Positions 1 to 6,418 are shown, numbered from the stretch's first letter. The stretch is 7,166 nt of DNA from an uncultured Collinsella sp. (GCA_900555585.1 USLT01000031.1:1-7166); one strand, 5' to 3'. Notes: a model not told the origin generated them from the sequence alone. Translations and numbers: made by a program.

Positions 1-2520
1 CAAGTCGCCATCGCCAACGAGGACGAGGGAACCTCCAACGACTACGTCGGCGAGCTGAACGCCGGCGACGAGGTCGTCTCCAAGTTGAAGGACAACGATA
101 AGCTCGGATGGGTCTTCACGGGCGCCGACGCCGCGCGCGAGGGCGTGGAGTCGGGCGAGTACTATGCGGCCGTCGTCATCCCCCATGACTTCAGCCGCAA
201 CCTCACGAGCATGTTGACCGGAACGTTCGAGCAACCCCAGCTCGAGTACTACGTCAACGAGAAGAAGAACGCCATCGCGCCCAAGGTGACCGATACCGGC
301 GCCCAGACGATCGAGGAGCAGGTGAACGCCACCTTCGTCTCGACGGTCAGCAAGACGCTGGTCGAGAAGGTCCAGGCCGCCGGAGTGGAACTCGACGAGC
401 AGGGGGCCGCGGCAAACGGGGGACTGATGAAGGGTCTCGACGACGCGAACGGGGCCCTCGGCGACGTCCGCGGCTCCCTCATCGGCATGAAGGACACCAT
501 AGGCGAGACCAAGAAGGCGCTCGCTTCGGCGGACGATGCGCTTGAGGGCCTGTCCGGCCAGATCCCGACCCTGACCGACGCGCTCGATAAGGGGGTCAAG
601 CTGCTGGGTGCCACGCGCGGAAGCCTGCGCACGTTCAACGTCACCTTGAACGACGTGCTGACGCGCGGCATGGGCCAGATCGGCAGCGCGTCCTCCAAGG
701 CCAGCGCCGCGATCGGGGAGGCGACGGGCGCCATCGTCGCCGCCGGCGGCAAGGTGGACGGCGCGCTCGCCGACGTGCAGATGGTCATCAACGATCTCGA
801 GCAGATCCTCTCCGACATCAAGGACATCACGGGGGTGGGCGATACCAGCGCCATCATCGGGGCCCTCGAGGGCCAGCTGGCGGACCTCCAGGCCGTGAAG
901 AACGCCCTGCAGGCCCAGAGCACGGACATCCAGAACACGGCCTCGGCGACGGGGAAGGCCGCGAGCTCCCTCAACGACGCGGCCCAGACGGGTATCTCCG
1001 CCGTGGCGGGCGCGCAGCAGAGCTTCTCCACCGATGTGATGCCCGCCCTCTCCGACGGCCTGGATGCGTTCTCCAACGTGTCGGCCGACTTGGCGGGCGT
1101 GGTGTCGGGCACCAAGCCCGCCGTCGAGCAGGCGCGCGGGATACTGGGCCAGCTCTCCTCGACGCTCGACCAGGCCCTCGGCGCGATCGACCAGACCGAC
1201 GCGGCGCTCGGCACCGTCCAGGACGGCCTCGCCGCCGTGCGCAACGACGTCGCGGCCGCGCGCAGCTCCTCGGCGCTCGGGGAGGGGCTGGGCGTTCTCG
1301 AGGTCGATCCCGACGACATGGCCGACTTCATGTCGTCGCCGGTGACCCTGACCACCAAGGCGGTCTATCCGGTGGCGAACTACGGTTCCGGCGTCGCGCC
1401 GTTCTACACCAACCTCGCGCTGTGGGTCGGCGGGTTCGTCCTCATCGCGATCATCAAGCTCGAGGTCGACGGCGAGGGCCTGGGGTCGTTCACCACGACG
1501 CAGGCGTATTTCGGACGGTGGCTGCTGCTGGTCGCGCTCGGATTGGTCCAGGCCCTCGTCGTGTGCGCGGGCGACCTCGTGATCGGCGTGCAGTGCGAGC
1601 AGCCGGTGCCGTTCATGTTGGCGGGGCTTGCCATCAGCTTCGTCTACGTGAGCCTCATCTACGCGCTCGCGATCGCCTTCAAGCACATCGGCAAGGCCAT
1701 CGCCGTCATCCTCGTCATCGTCCAGATCCCCGGCTCCTCCGGCATGTACCCCATCGAGATGATGCCGGACTTCTTCCAGCGCCTGCACCCGCTGCTGCCC
1801 TTCACCTACGGCATCAACGCGATGCGCGAGACGATCGGCGGCATGTACGGTATGGACTACCTGGCCAACCTCGGCTGCCTCGCGCTCTTCCTCGTCGCCG
1901 CCTACCTGATCGGCGTCGTCCTGCGCCCGGTGCTGCTCAACCTCAACCTGCTGTTCGACCGCCAGCTCGAGGGGACGGGCGTGATGATCTGCGAGAAGGA
2001 CGACCGTCCGCGCGAGCGCTTCTCGCTGCGCACCGCCATGCGCGCCCTCCTCGACGCCTCGAGCTACAAGCGCGACCTCATCGTCCGCGCCGAGCGCTTC
2101 GAGCGGCGCTACCCCAAGCTCATCAAGGCCGGTTTCGTGCTGGTCTTCGGGCTGCCCGTCGTGCTGTTCGTGCTCACGGCGACGCTCGACCTCGACATCG
2201 ACGGCAAGATCGGGATGCTCGCCCTGTGGATCGCGGGCATCATCGCCGCGGACGCCTACATGATCGTCGTCGAGTACATCAGGGAGAGCATGCGCCTGCA
2301 GCTGCGCGTCGCCGCCATGTCGGACGAGGGCATGCGCCGCGAGATCAGGCAGCATGTATCGGTGGCGCCGCTCGTCGCGCGCATGACCGGCGTGAACCTG
2401 CCCGACGACGGGATTCCCGAGCCCGCGGACGGCGAGCCCGGTTCCGACGCGCTCGCGACGCGGGAGGCGGATCCCGCCGAGACGGATCAGGTGGGCGCGA
2501 AGGGAGGCGATGCGCTGTGA
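1..2520 (+). CDS. YhgE/Pip-family membrane protein with extended C-terminus (5' partial)
   Basis: The frame is open from base 1 and 839 residues are visible. Aligning by eye with the next gene suggests that about 50 N-terminal residues, including the first membrane segment, lie outside the window. An internal TTG at 85 is therefore not the start. Family hallmarks are GEYYAAVVIP (residue 52 on), NAIAPKVT (90-97), NYGSGVAPFYT (460-470) and PIEMMPDFF followed by LPFTYGINAMRE. Between them lies a long Ala/Ser/Gly-rich helical region (about 110-440), probably extracellular. Five hydrophobic segments follow (about 468-650), the ABC-2-like membrane part. Pip of Lactococcus is a phage-infection protein, and EsaA/YueB of type VII secretion have a similar layout; the actual substrate is unknown. 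Residues 653-839 form an extension absent from the downstream paralogue: a charged linker, two more membrane helices (about 707-731 and 738-758) and an acidic tail. Family assignment is firm; function is not. Confidence 0.92.
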   Translation, partial: QVAIANEDEGTSNDYVGELNAGDEVVSKLKDNDKLGWVFTGADAAREGVESGEYYAAVVIPHDFSRNLTSMLTGTFEQPQLEYYVNEKKNAIAPKVTDTGAQTIEEQVNATFVSTVSKTLVEKVQAAGVELDEQGAAANGGLMKGLDDANGALGDVRGSLIGMKDTIGETKKALASADDALEGLSGQIPTLTDALDKGVKLLGATRGSLRTFNVTLNDVLTRGMGQIGSASSKASAAIGEATGAIVAAGGKVDGALADVQMVINDLEQILSDIKDITGVGDTSAIIGALEGQLADLQAVKNALQAQSTDIQNTASATGKAASSLNDAAQTGISAVAGAQQSFSTDVMPALSDGLDAFSNVSADLAGVVSGTKPAVEQARGILGQLSSTLDQALGAIDQTDAALGTVQDGLAAVRNDVAAARSSSALGEGLGVLEVDPDDMADFMSSPVTLTTKAVYPVANYGSGVAPFYTNLALWVGGFVLIAIIKLEVDGEGLGSFTTTQAYFGRWLLLVALGLVQALVVCAGDLVIGVQCEQPVPFMLAGLAISFVYVSLIYALAIAFKHIGKAIAVILVIVQIPGSSGMYPIEMMPDFFQRLHPLLPFTYGINAMRETIGGMYGMDYLANLGCLALFLVAAYLIGVVLRPVLLNLNLLFDRQLEGTGVMICEKDDRPRERFSLRTAMRALLDASSYKRDLIVRAERFERRYPKLIKAGFVLVFGLPVVLFVLTATLDLDIDGKIGMLALWIAGIIAADAYMIVVEYIRESMRLQLRVAAMSDEGMRREIRQHVSVAPLVARMTGVNLPDDGIPEPADGEPGSDALATREADPAETDQVGAKGGDAL
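2501..2507 (+). promoter_or_regulatory. Ribosome binding site of the second YhgE/Pip gene
   Basis: AGGGAGG lies 9 bases before the GTG at 2517. It sits inside the end of the upstream gene and decides the start of the downstream one. The GTG overlaps the upstream TGA (GTGA, 4 bases shared), the classic arrangement for translational coupling. Confidence 0.85.
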
Positions 2521-4715
2521 GGAACATCATCGAGATCTTCAAGAGCGACATCCGAAACATCAAGAAGAGCGCCATCGGCCTCATCGTGCTTGTCGGCCTC
2601 GTGATCGTGCCCGTGCTGTACGCGTGGTTCAACATCGCTGGCAGCTGGGACCCCTACGGCAACACGGGCAACCTCAAGGTCGCCGTCGCGAACAGCGACA
2701 AGGGGTACGAGAGCGACCTGATTCCGATCCGGGTGAGCCTCGGGGACTCGGTCACCGCGGCCCTGCGTGAGAACGACGCGCTCGATTGGGTCTTCGTCGA
2801 CGAGGACCGCGCCCTCGAGGGCGTCAAGTCCGGCGAGTACTACGCCGCCGTGGTCATCCCGGCCGACTTCTCGGCCGACATGATGACGGTCTTCTCCTCC
2901 GAGGTCGAGCATTCCGACATCATCTACTACGAGAACCAGAAGGCGAACGCCATCGCGCCGCGCGTGACGGATAAGGGCGCGAGCACCGTGCGCCAGCAGA
3001 TCGACACCATGTTCGCGAGCACGATCGGCGACGTCGGCTTGGCCACGGCGTCCGGCCTGATGGAGTTCATGGACGGCGACCAGGTCGAGAGCTTCGTCGC
3101 CAACCTCGAGGACAGCCTCGGCCGCGGCGCGCGCGGCCTGCGCGAGGCGTCGCAGAGCGCCGGCTCGTTCGCCGGGCTGCTCGGCTCCGCGTCGAGCACC
3201 ATCACGGCGACGGGGAACCTGTTGGCAGATGCGGGAAGCGTCTCGGGCGACTCGGACAAGCTCCTCGCCGACGCCAAGGACGGTCTGGCGGACATCCAGT
3301 CCGCCCTCGGGTCGGCGACCTCGGCCGTCAACGAGGCCATCAAGCAGAGCGCCGGCAGCTACGACGACGTCTCCGCCGCCGTCGACGAGGCGTTCGGGGC
3401 CGCGTCGACCCAGTCCGCCGATACGCAGAAGCAGCTGAGGGGCATCGCAGCCCAGGTGGGGGAGCGCGCCGAGGCGACCGAGGCGCTCTCCGGCGAGATT
3501 CGCGCGCTGCGAGACAAGGTCGATGCCGGCGGCCACGCGCCGCATCTGGTGGCCAGGCTCGATGCCATCATCTCGCGCGTCGACAGCATGGCAGCCAAGC
3601 AGCGCCAGCTCCAGAGCCGTCTGTCGGGCGCGGCGGACGAGCTCGCTGCCGGCACCGCCGACGTCGAGCAGGCCCGGGCCGACATCAAGGACATCATCGC
3701 CGATGCGAAGGCGGGGATCGAGCAGGTGAAGCTCGACTACGAGACAACCCTGAAGGGCCAGGCGGGCGAGCTTCGCGAGTCCGCATCCTCGATCGCCGCC
3801 GCCGGCGAGGACATCTCGAGGAGCCTCGGCTCCACGGTCGGCAGCCTGCGCGACGCGTCGGGCTCGCTGGCCGGCGACCTGTCCGGCGTCGCCGGGGTCC
3901 TGGGGGACGTATCGGGCTCCCTGGGTTCCGCGGCCGATGACTTGGAGGCCCTGCGGGCAGAGCTCGTCGAGGCGGGGCGCAACGGCGATATCGAGAAGGT
4001 CCGCGCGATCATCGGCAGCGACCCCGCCGCCCTCGCGAAGGCCCTCTCCGCTCCGGTCGCGCTCGACCGGCACGCGGTGTACCACATCGAGAACTACGGC
4101 TCGGCGATGGCGCCGTTCTACACGATCCTGTCCCTTTGGGTCGGCGGCATCGTGCTGGCGGCGATGCTCAAGGTGGGCGTGAGCGATTCGGTGCGCGCCC
4201 GCCTGGGCGATGTTCGGCCGCACGAGCTCTACCTCGGCCGCTTCGTCCTCTTCGCGCTGCTCGCGCTGTGCCAGAGCACGCTGGTTTGCGCCGGGGACAT
4301 CTTGTTCTTCGGGATCCAGTGCGCCCATCCGTTCCAGTTCCTGATGACGGGGTGGCTCGCGAGCTTCGTGTTCTGCAACATCATCTACACGCTCACGGTG
4401 TCCTTCGGCGATATCGGCAAGGCGCTTGCCGTCGTGCTGCTCGTCATGCAGGTCGCGGGGTCGGGCGGCACCTTCCCGATCGAGATGACCGCCGACTTCT
4501 TCCAGGCCGTCTATCCGTTCCTGCCCTTCACGCACGGCATCAACGCGATGCATGCCGCGATGGCCGGAGCCTACGGGGCGGAGTATTGGATCGAGATGGG
4601 CATTCTGGCGAGCTACCTGGTGCCGTCCTTCGCCCTCGGTTTGCTGTTCCGGCGTCCCGTCATCCGCGCGAACGCGTGGGTGATCGAGCGCCTGGAGGAG
4701 ACCAAGCTCATGTAG
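2517..4715 (+). CDS. YhgE/Pip-family membrane protein
   Basis: The protein has 732 residues and starts at GTG 2517, chosen for its Shine-Dalgarno and because MRNIIEIFKSDIRNIKKS followed by one hydrophobic helix (about 19-41, ending VLYAWFNI) is the typical N-terminus of the family. Next come GEYYAAVVIP (from 106) and NAIAPRVT (144-151). A long helical region (about 165-500) includes a polar coiled-coil-like stretch at about 300-425. The C-terminal half begins at NYGSAMAPFYT (about 526) and has five membrane segments plus PIEMTADFF and LPFTHGINAM. It ends at ERLEETKLM, shortly after the last helix, without the extension seen in the upstream paralogue. The product is probably a cell-envelope transporter-like or scaffold protein with a large outside domain. 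Its partner is likely the upstream gene, given the 4-base overlap. No phage-receptor or secretion role can be shown from this sequence. Confidence 0.94.
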   Translation: MRNIIEIFKSDIRNIKKSAIGLIVLVGLVIVPVLYAWFNIAGSWDPYGNTGNLKVAVANSDKGYESDLIPIRVSLGDSVTAALRENDALDWVFVDEDRALEGVKSGEYYAAVVIPADFSADMMTVFSSEVEHSDIIYYENQKANAIAPRVTDKGASTVRQQIDTMFASTIGDVGLATASGLMEFMDGDQVESFVANLEDSLGRGARGLREASQSAGSFAGLLGSASSTITATGNLLADAGSVSGDSDKLLADAKDGLADIQSALGSATSAVNEAIKQSAGSYDDVSAAVDEAFGAASTQSADTQKQLRGIAAQVGERAEATEALSGEIRALRDKVDAGGHAPHLVARLDAIISRVDSMAAKQRQLQSRLSGAADELAAGTADVEQARADIKDIIADAKAGIEQVKLDYETTLKGQAGELRESASSIAAAGEDISRSLGSTVGSLRDASGSLAGDLSGVAGVLGDVSGSLGSAADDLEALRAELVEAGRNGDIEKVRAIIGSDPAALAKALSAPVALDRHAVYHIENYGSAMAPFYTILSLWVGGIVLAAMLKVGVSDSVRARLGDVRPHELYLGRFVLFALLALCQSTLVCAGDILFFGIQCAHPFQFLMTGWLASFVFCNIIYTLTVSFGDIGKALAVVLLVMQVAGSGGTFPIEMTADFFQAVYPFLPFTHGINAMHAAMAGAYGAEYWIEMGILASYLVPSFALGLLFRRPVIRANAWVIERLEETKLM

Positions 4716-4755
4716 CCCGGCTTCTTGAATCGCATCGCTTGCGGATATCCGCTTC

Positions 4756-4788
4756 GCGGGTCCTGTCACGGCAGGGCCCGCTTTTTTT
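4756..4788 (+). terminator. Rho-independent terminator of the YhgE/Pip operon
   Basis: A 10-bp stem (GCGGGTCCTG, 4756-4765, with CAGGGCCCGC, 4772-4781, one G-U pair) has a 6-base loop and is followed directly by seven T residues. It lies 40 bases after the stop codon at 4715 and marks the operon end. Confidence 0.9.
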
Positions 4789-4856
4789 ATCGCGTCGGCA
4801 TGGGGGAAGCTGCTTCTGGCATGCATGCGGCGGTCGGCGCGCCCGATGCTCGCATG

Positions 4857-4897
4857 AAAAAGGACCCCGCAGCCGGCGGAAACCGGTTGCGGGGTCC
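4857..4897 (-). terminator. Minus-strand rho-independent terminator
   Basis: A 15-bp stem (4862-4876 pairing with 4883-4897, one G-U pair) has a 6-base loop. On the minus strand it is followed by five T residues (A run at 4857-4861). It is 36 bases beyond the stop of the small minus-strand ORF and faces the plus-strand terminator about 70 bp away, so the two isolate converging transcription units. There is no T tract on its plus-strand side. Confidence 0.8.
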
Positions 4898-4933
4898 GAG
4901 TCGCCCGAAAGGCTTGCCAGATGGGCGGGGCCG

Positions 4934-5125
4934 CTACATGTTGAGCGCCCCGAGCAGGCGCGTGAAAGACCGGTCGAGGTTGACCCGCTGGTCTTCCGAG
5001 CGCTTTCCGGCGATGACGGTGGAGTCGAGGAGGCCAGTTCTCTGTGTCGGGGGGAAGGAGAAATGGTTCGCACGTCTAGAAGGCTGCCAACGGGAGGAGA
5101 CAGCCGCGTCTTTGGGAGAATGCAT
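4934..5125 (-). CDS. Small protein of unknown function (63 aa), possibly a gene remnant
   Basis: I do not recognise this protein. It begins MHSPKDAAVSSRW and ends DRSFTRLLGALNM. It is basic, has no membrane segment, and shows no motif I can name. Support for it being real comes from its surroundings. AGGAGG sits 7 bases before the ATG, a strong minus-strand terminator follows 36 bases after the stop, and a -10-like hexamer with an inverted repeat lies upstream. The last 30 or so codons use G/C-ending codons like neighbouring genes. The first half uses rarer ones (TCT, AGA, ACA, ACT), so the ORF could be a C-terminal remnant of a larger gene joined to a new start. The frame stays open further upstream to 5221, but no other start there has a good ribosome site. 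The plus-strand ORFs across the same bases contain the operon terminator and are rejected. Confidence 0.45.
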   Translation of the reverse strand: MHSPKDAAVSSRWQPSRRANHFSFPPTQRTGLLDSTVIAGKRSEDQRVNLDRSFTRLLGALNM

Positions 5126-5132
5126 GCGTCGA

Positions 5133-5138
5133 CCTCCT
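5133..5138 (-). promoter_or_regulatory. Ribosome binding site of the 63-aa ORF
   Basis: AGGAGG on the minus strand, 7 bases from the ATG at 5125. This near-consensus site is the main reason for choosing that start over the upstream ATG at 5158 and TTG at 5221, which lack one. Confidence 0.6.
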
Positions 5139-5195
5139 CGCTCGTCCACCTGTACCATGCGCACTCGGTCGCTGCTCCGTCGTGCGCTGTTAGGT

Positions 5196-5201
5196 ATTAT
5201 C
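5196..5201 (-). promoter_or_regulatory. Possible -10 element for the small minus-strand ORF
   Basis: GATAAT on the minus strand (5 of 6 matches to TATAAT), about 70 bases upstream of the ATG. No good -35 stands at 17 bases; the candidate region is occupied by the inverted repeat at 5207-5222. Weak on its own. Confidence 0.3.
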
Positions 5202-5206
5202 ACCGC

Positions 5207-5222
5207 TTTGTTGTGCAACAAA
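5207..5222. promoter_or_regulatory. Inverted repeat, possible operator
   Basis: TTTGTTG-TG-CAACAAA is a perfect 7-bp-arm inverted repeat with a 2-base centre. It begins 5 bases upstream of the minus-strand -10-like hexamer, where a repressor could cover the -35 region. The size and near-uninterrupted symmetry fit a dimeric helix-turn-helix regulator; the regulator is not identified. Confidence 0.4.
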
Positions 5223-5414
5223 TGCTAAAAAAAGACTTACTGCTATTTGATGTATGTATAAAGATGCAGGTAGATATGGGTGTATCAGTGTAAACCTACC
5301 GTTCGACCCTGGAAAAGCTACCGTTCAGTATGGACCAATCATGCAGAAACGGTTGGCAGACGGTGGATTATCCCCATCGGCGCGTCATGTGTTACCACAG
5401 GTCGGATGCCCCCG
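5223..5414. other. Gene-free, relatively AT-rich spacer
   Basis: This lies between the Nudix-Vsr stop and the operator-like repeat. It is richer in A/T than the flanking genes, particularly 5223-5300, and includes an A7 run at 5227-5233 with no hairpin next to it. No convincing ORF starts here: the plus-strand frames opening at 5254 and 5280 lack ribosome sites and run antisense into the vsr domain. I see no clear terminator for the Nudix-Vsr gene. The only structure found is the tandem direct repeat at 5298-5328. Confidence 0.5.
5298..5328 (+). repeat. Tandem 9-bp direct repeat, LytTR-site-like
   Basis: ACCGTTCGA (5298-5306) and ACCGTTCAG (5320-5328) are separated by 13 bases, a 22-bp period. 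The exact shared core is CTACCGTTC (5296-5304 and 5318-5326). LytTR-domain response regulators recognise paired 9-bp direct repeats built around GTT and spaced 12-13 bases. The second copy fits that consensus as I know it, and the first has one mismatch. No LytTR gene is in the window. Confidence 0.35.
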
Positions 5415-6263
5415 TCACCTTGGAATCGATCGCGGATGCGGCCTCGAGCGCACGGCGTCGACGACGTGCTCCATGGTCTGGTCGATGCGGTCGCGCTTGA
5501 GCTCGCACTCCCAGATCGTCAGCACCATCCAGCCCGCGTCCTCGAGTTCGGCTATCGCGCGCGCGTCTCGCTCGACGTTGCGGCGGAATTTCGCCTCCCA
5601 GAACTCCGTGTTGCGCTTGGGCGTCGAGGGATTGCAGTTGGGGCACCGGTGCCAGAAGCAGCCGTTCACGAAGATCGCTATCCTTCGCCCCGGGAAGGCG
5701 ATATCTGGCCGGCCCGGCGCCTGCTTCCACTGCAGGCGGTAGCCGGTAAGCCCCGCCTCGCGCAGGCGCTGGCGCACGAGCAGCTCCGGTTTGGTGTCGG
5801 AGCGCTTGTTGCCCTGCATCGATTTGCGGCTGTCGCGCCTGCGCTTGACCTGGCGCTCGTCGCCCTCGGCGTCTCCCGCCTGCATGAGCGCCTCGACGAG
5901 GCCGTCGTCCGCGGGCATCCAGGTGAGGGATGCCAGGTCGGGTCTGTGCACCCAGCGGATCTCGCGATGCTCGGTCTGCACCGGATCTCCCTGGGCGATC
6001 CGGCATAGGTAGCATTCCATGGAGAGATGGAAGTCCTCGTAGTCGTACTCGACGGTGTAGAAGGCCCGCAGGTCGGTGACGTCCACGTGGAGCTCCTCGC
6101 GCAGCTCGCGGACGCAGGCGTCCTCGGGGGACTCGCCCCGTTCGACCTTGCCGCCCGGAAACTCCCAGAGCCCCTCGAACCTTCCATGGCCCCGCATGGC
6201 CGCGAGGACCTCGTCGGATCCCTCCCTGCAGATGATGCCGGCGGCGACGTGCACCGTTTTCAT
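5415..6263 (-). CDS. Nudix hydrolase (NudG/MutT-like) fused to Vsr mismatch endonuclease
   Basis: One uninterrupted 282-residue protein has two complete domains. Residues 1-130 are a Nudix hydrolase. WEFPGGKVERGE leads into the Nudix box G38-x5-E44-x7-RELREEL, with His59 where Gly is usual, and the domain ends PADDGLVEALM, like E. coli NudG, which cleaves CTP-type and modified dNTPs including 5-methyl-dCTP. Residues about 138-272 are a Vsr endonuclease, which nicks 5' of T in T:G mismatches. Visible are TKPE (Glu160), PGRPD (Asp187, the metal-binding Asp), NGCFWH (Cys202, His205), Cys207, Cys210, NVERD (Asp233) and WECEL (Cys253). The start at 6263 is preceded by GGGGAGGA, rather close to the ATG (4 bases after GGAGG). 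An ATG at 6387-6389 would add 42 residues but lacks a ribosome site and overlaps the promoter region. No cytosine methylase gene lies in the window. Domain calls are firm; the joint role is inferred. Confidence 0.93.
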   Translation of the reverse strand: MKTVHVAAGIICREGSDEVLAAMRGHGRFEGLWEFPGGKVERGESPEDACVRELREELHVDVTDLRAFYTVEYDYEDFHLSMECYLCRIAQGDPVQTEHREIRWVHRPDLASLTWMPADDGLVEALMQAGDAEGDERQVKRRRDSRKSMQGNKRSDTKPELLVRQRLREAGLTGYRLQWKQAPGRPDIAFPGRRIAIFVNGCFWHRCPNCNPSTPKRNTEFWEAKFRRNVERDARAIAELEDAGWMVLTIWECELKRDRIDQTMEHVVDAVRSRPHPRSIPR

Positions 6264-6266
6264 GGG

Positions 6267-6274
6267 TCCTCCCC
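6267..6274 (-). promoter_or_regulatory. Ribosome binding site of the Nudix-Vsr gene
   Basis: GGGGAGGA on the minus strand, with only 4 bases between GGAGG and the ATG at 6263. It fixes the start at the first residue of a normal Nudix N-terminus (MKTVHVAAGII). Confidence 0.6.
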
Positions 6275-6315
6275 GTTGCGCGGCCTGCGCCCGCGCGTAC
6301 TTCCTACCTTGCAAA

Positions 6316-6333
6316 AGCGTAATAATAGCGTAA
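6316..6333. promoter_or_regulatory. 7-bp direct repeat with 11-bp period, likely response-regulator site
   Basis: AGCGTAA occurs at 6316-6322 and 6327-6333, one helical turn apart. This layout is typical of OmpR/PhoB-family response-regulator boxes. On the minus strand the TATTAT lying between the copies (6322-6327) matches a -10 element in 5 of 6 positions and could serve the Nudix-Vsr gene. The repeat ends 37 bases upstream of a weak plus-strand -10-like TATATG (6371-6376) ahead of the ABC ATPase gene. Binding could therefore block one promoter and activate the other; this is inference. Confidence 0.4.
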
Positions 6334-6370
6334 GCCAAATCGATGGCAGGGCACTCGGCTCCTGGACGAC

Positions 6371-6376
6371 TATATG
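6371..6376 (+). promoter_or_regulatory. Possible -10 element for the ABC ATPase gene
   Basis: TATATG (4 of 6 matches to consensus), with no recognisable -35 at 16-18 bases. That would suit an activator-dependent promoter, with the direct repeat at 6316-6333 centred near -58. Low confidence. Confidence 0.25.
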
Positions 6377-6399
6377 GTACGAGCCACATGACGAGACGA

Positions 6400-6417
6400 G
6401 CGCCGAGCGGTCGGCGC
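6400..6417 (+). other. Hairpin in the leader of the ABC ATPase gene
   Basis: GCGCCGA (6400-6406) and TCGGCGC (6411-6417) form a perfect 7-bp stem with a GCGG loop. It ends one base before the AAAGGAG ribosome site. It could steady the mRNA 5' end, affect ribosome access, or be a protein site in DNA. Confidence 0.4.
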
Positions 6418-6418
6418 G

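Noticed and set aside
249..1358. 369-codon minus-strand ORF opposite the first YhgE/Pip gene
   Set aside because: It mirrors the G/C-rich third positions of a firmly assigned gene, is Ser/Pro/Ala-rich low-complexity, and has no recognisable motif.
1422..2516. Upstream part of the long plus-strand frame containing the second YhgE/Pip gene
   Set aside because: The Arg/Pro-rich translation before 2517 is the shifted frame of the first gene; the true start is GTG 2517 with its ribosome site.
2487..4826. 779-codon minus-strand ORF opposite the second YhgE/Pip gene
   Set aside because: It is antisense to a certain gene, runs through the operon terminator, and has an Arg/Asp/Gly/Val-rich shadow-frame composition.
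4821..5128. ATGCATGCG present at 4821-4829 and 5120-5128, possible element ends
   Set aside because: The match is only 9 bp, the core is self-complementary, nothing mobile lies between the copies, and chance is a sufficient explanation.
5227..5233. A7 run as the T tract of a minus-strand terminator for the Nudix-Vsr gene
   Set aside because: No stable stem lies immediately upstream on the minus strand.
5254..6008. Plus-strand ORFs starting at 5254 and 5280
   Set aside because: They have no ribosome site and run mostly antisense to the clear Vsr and Nudix domains.
6264..6389. Longer N-terminus for the Nudix-Vsr protein from ATG 6387-6389
   Set aside because: There is no Shine-Dalgarno; it would cover the intergenic promoter region, and normal Nudix proteins begin at MKTVHVAAGII.
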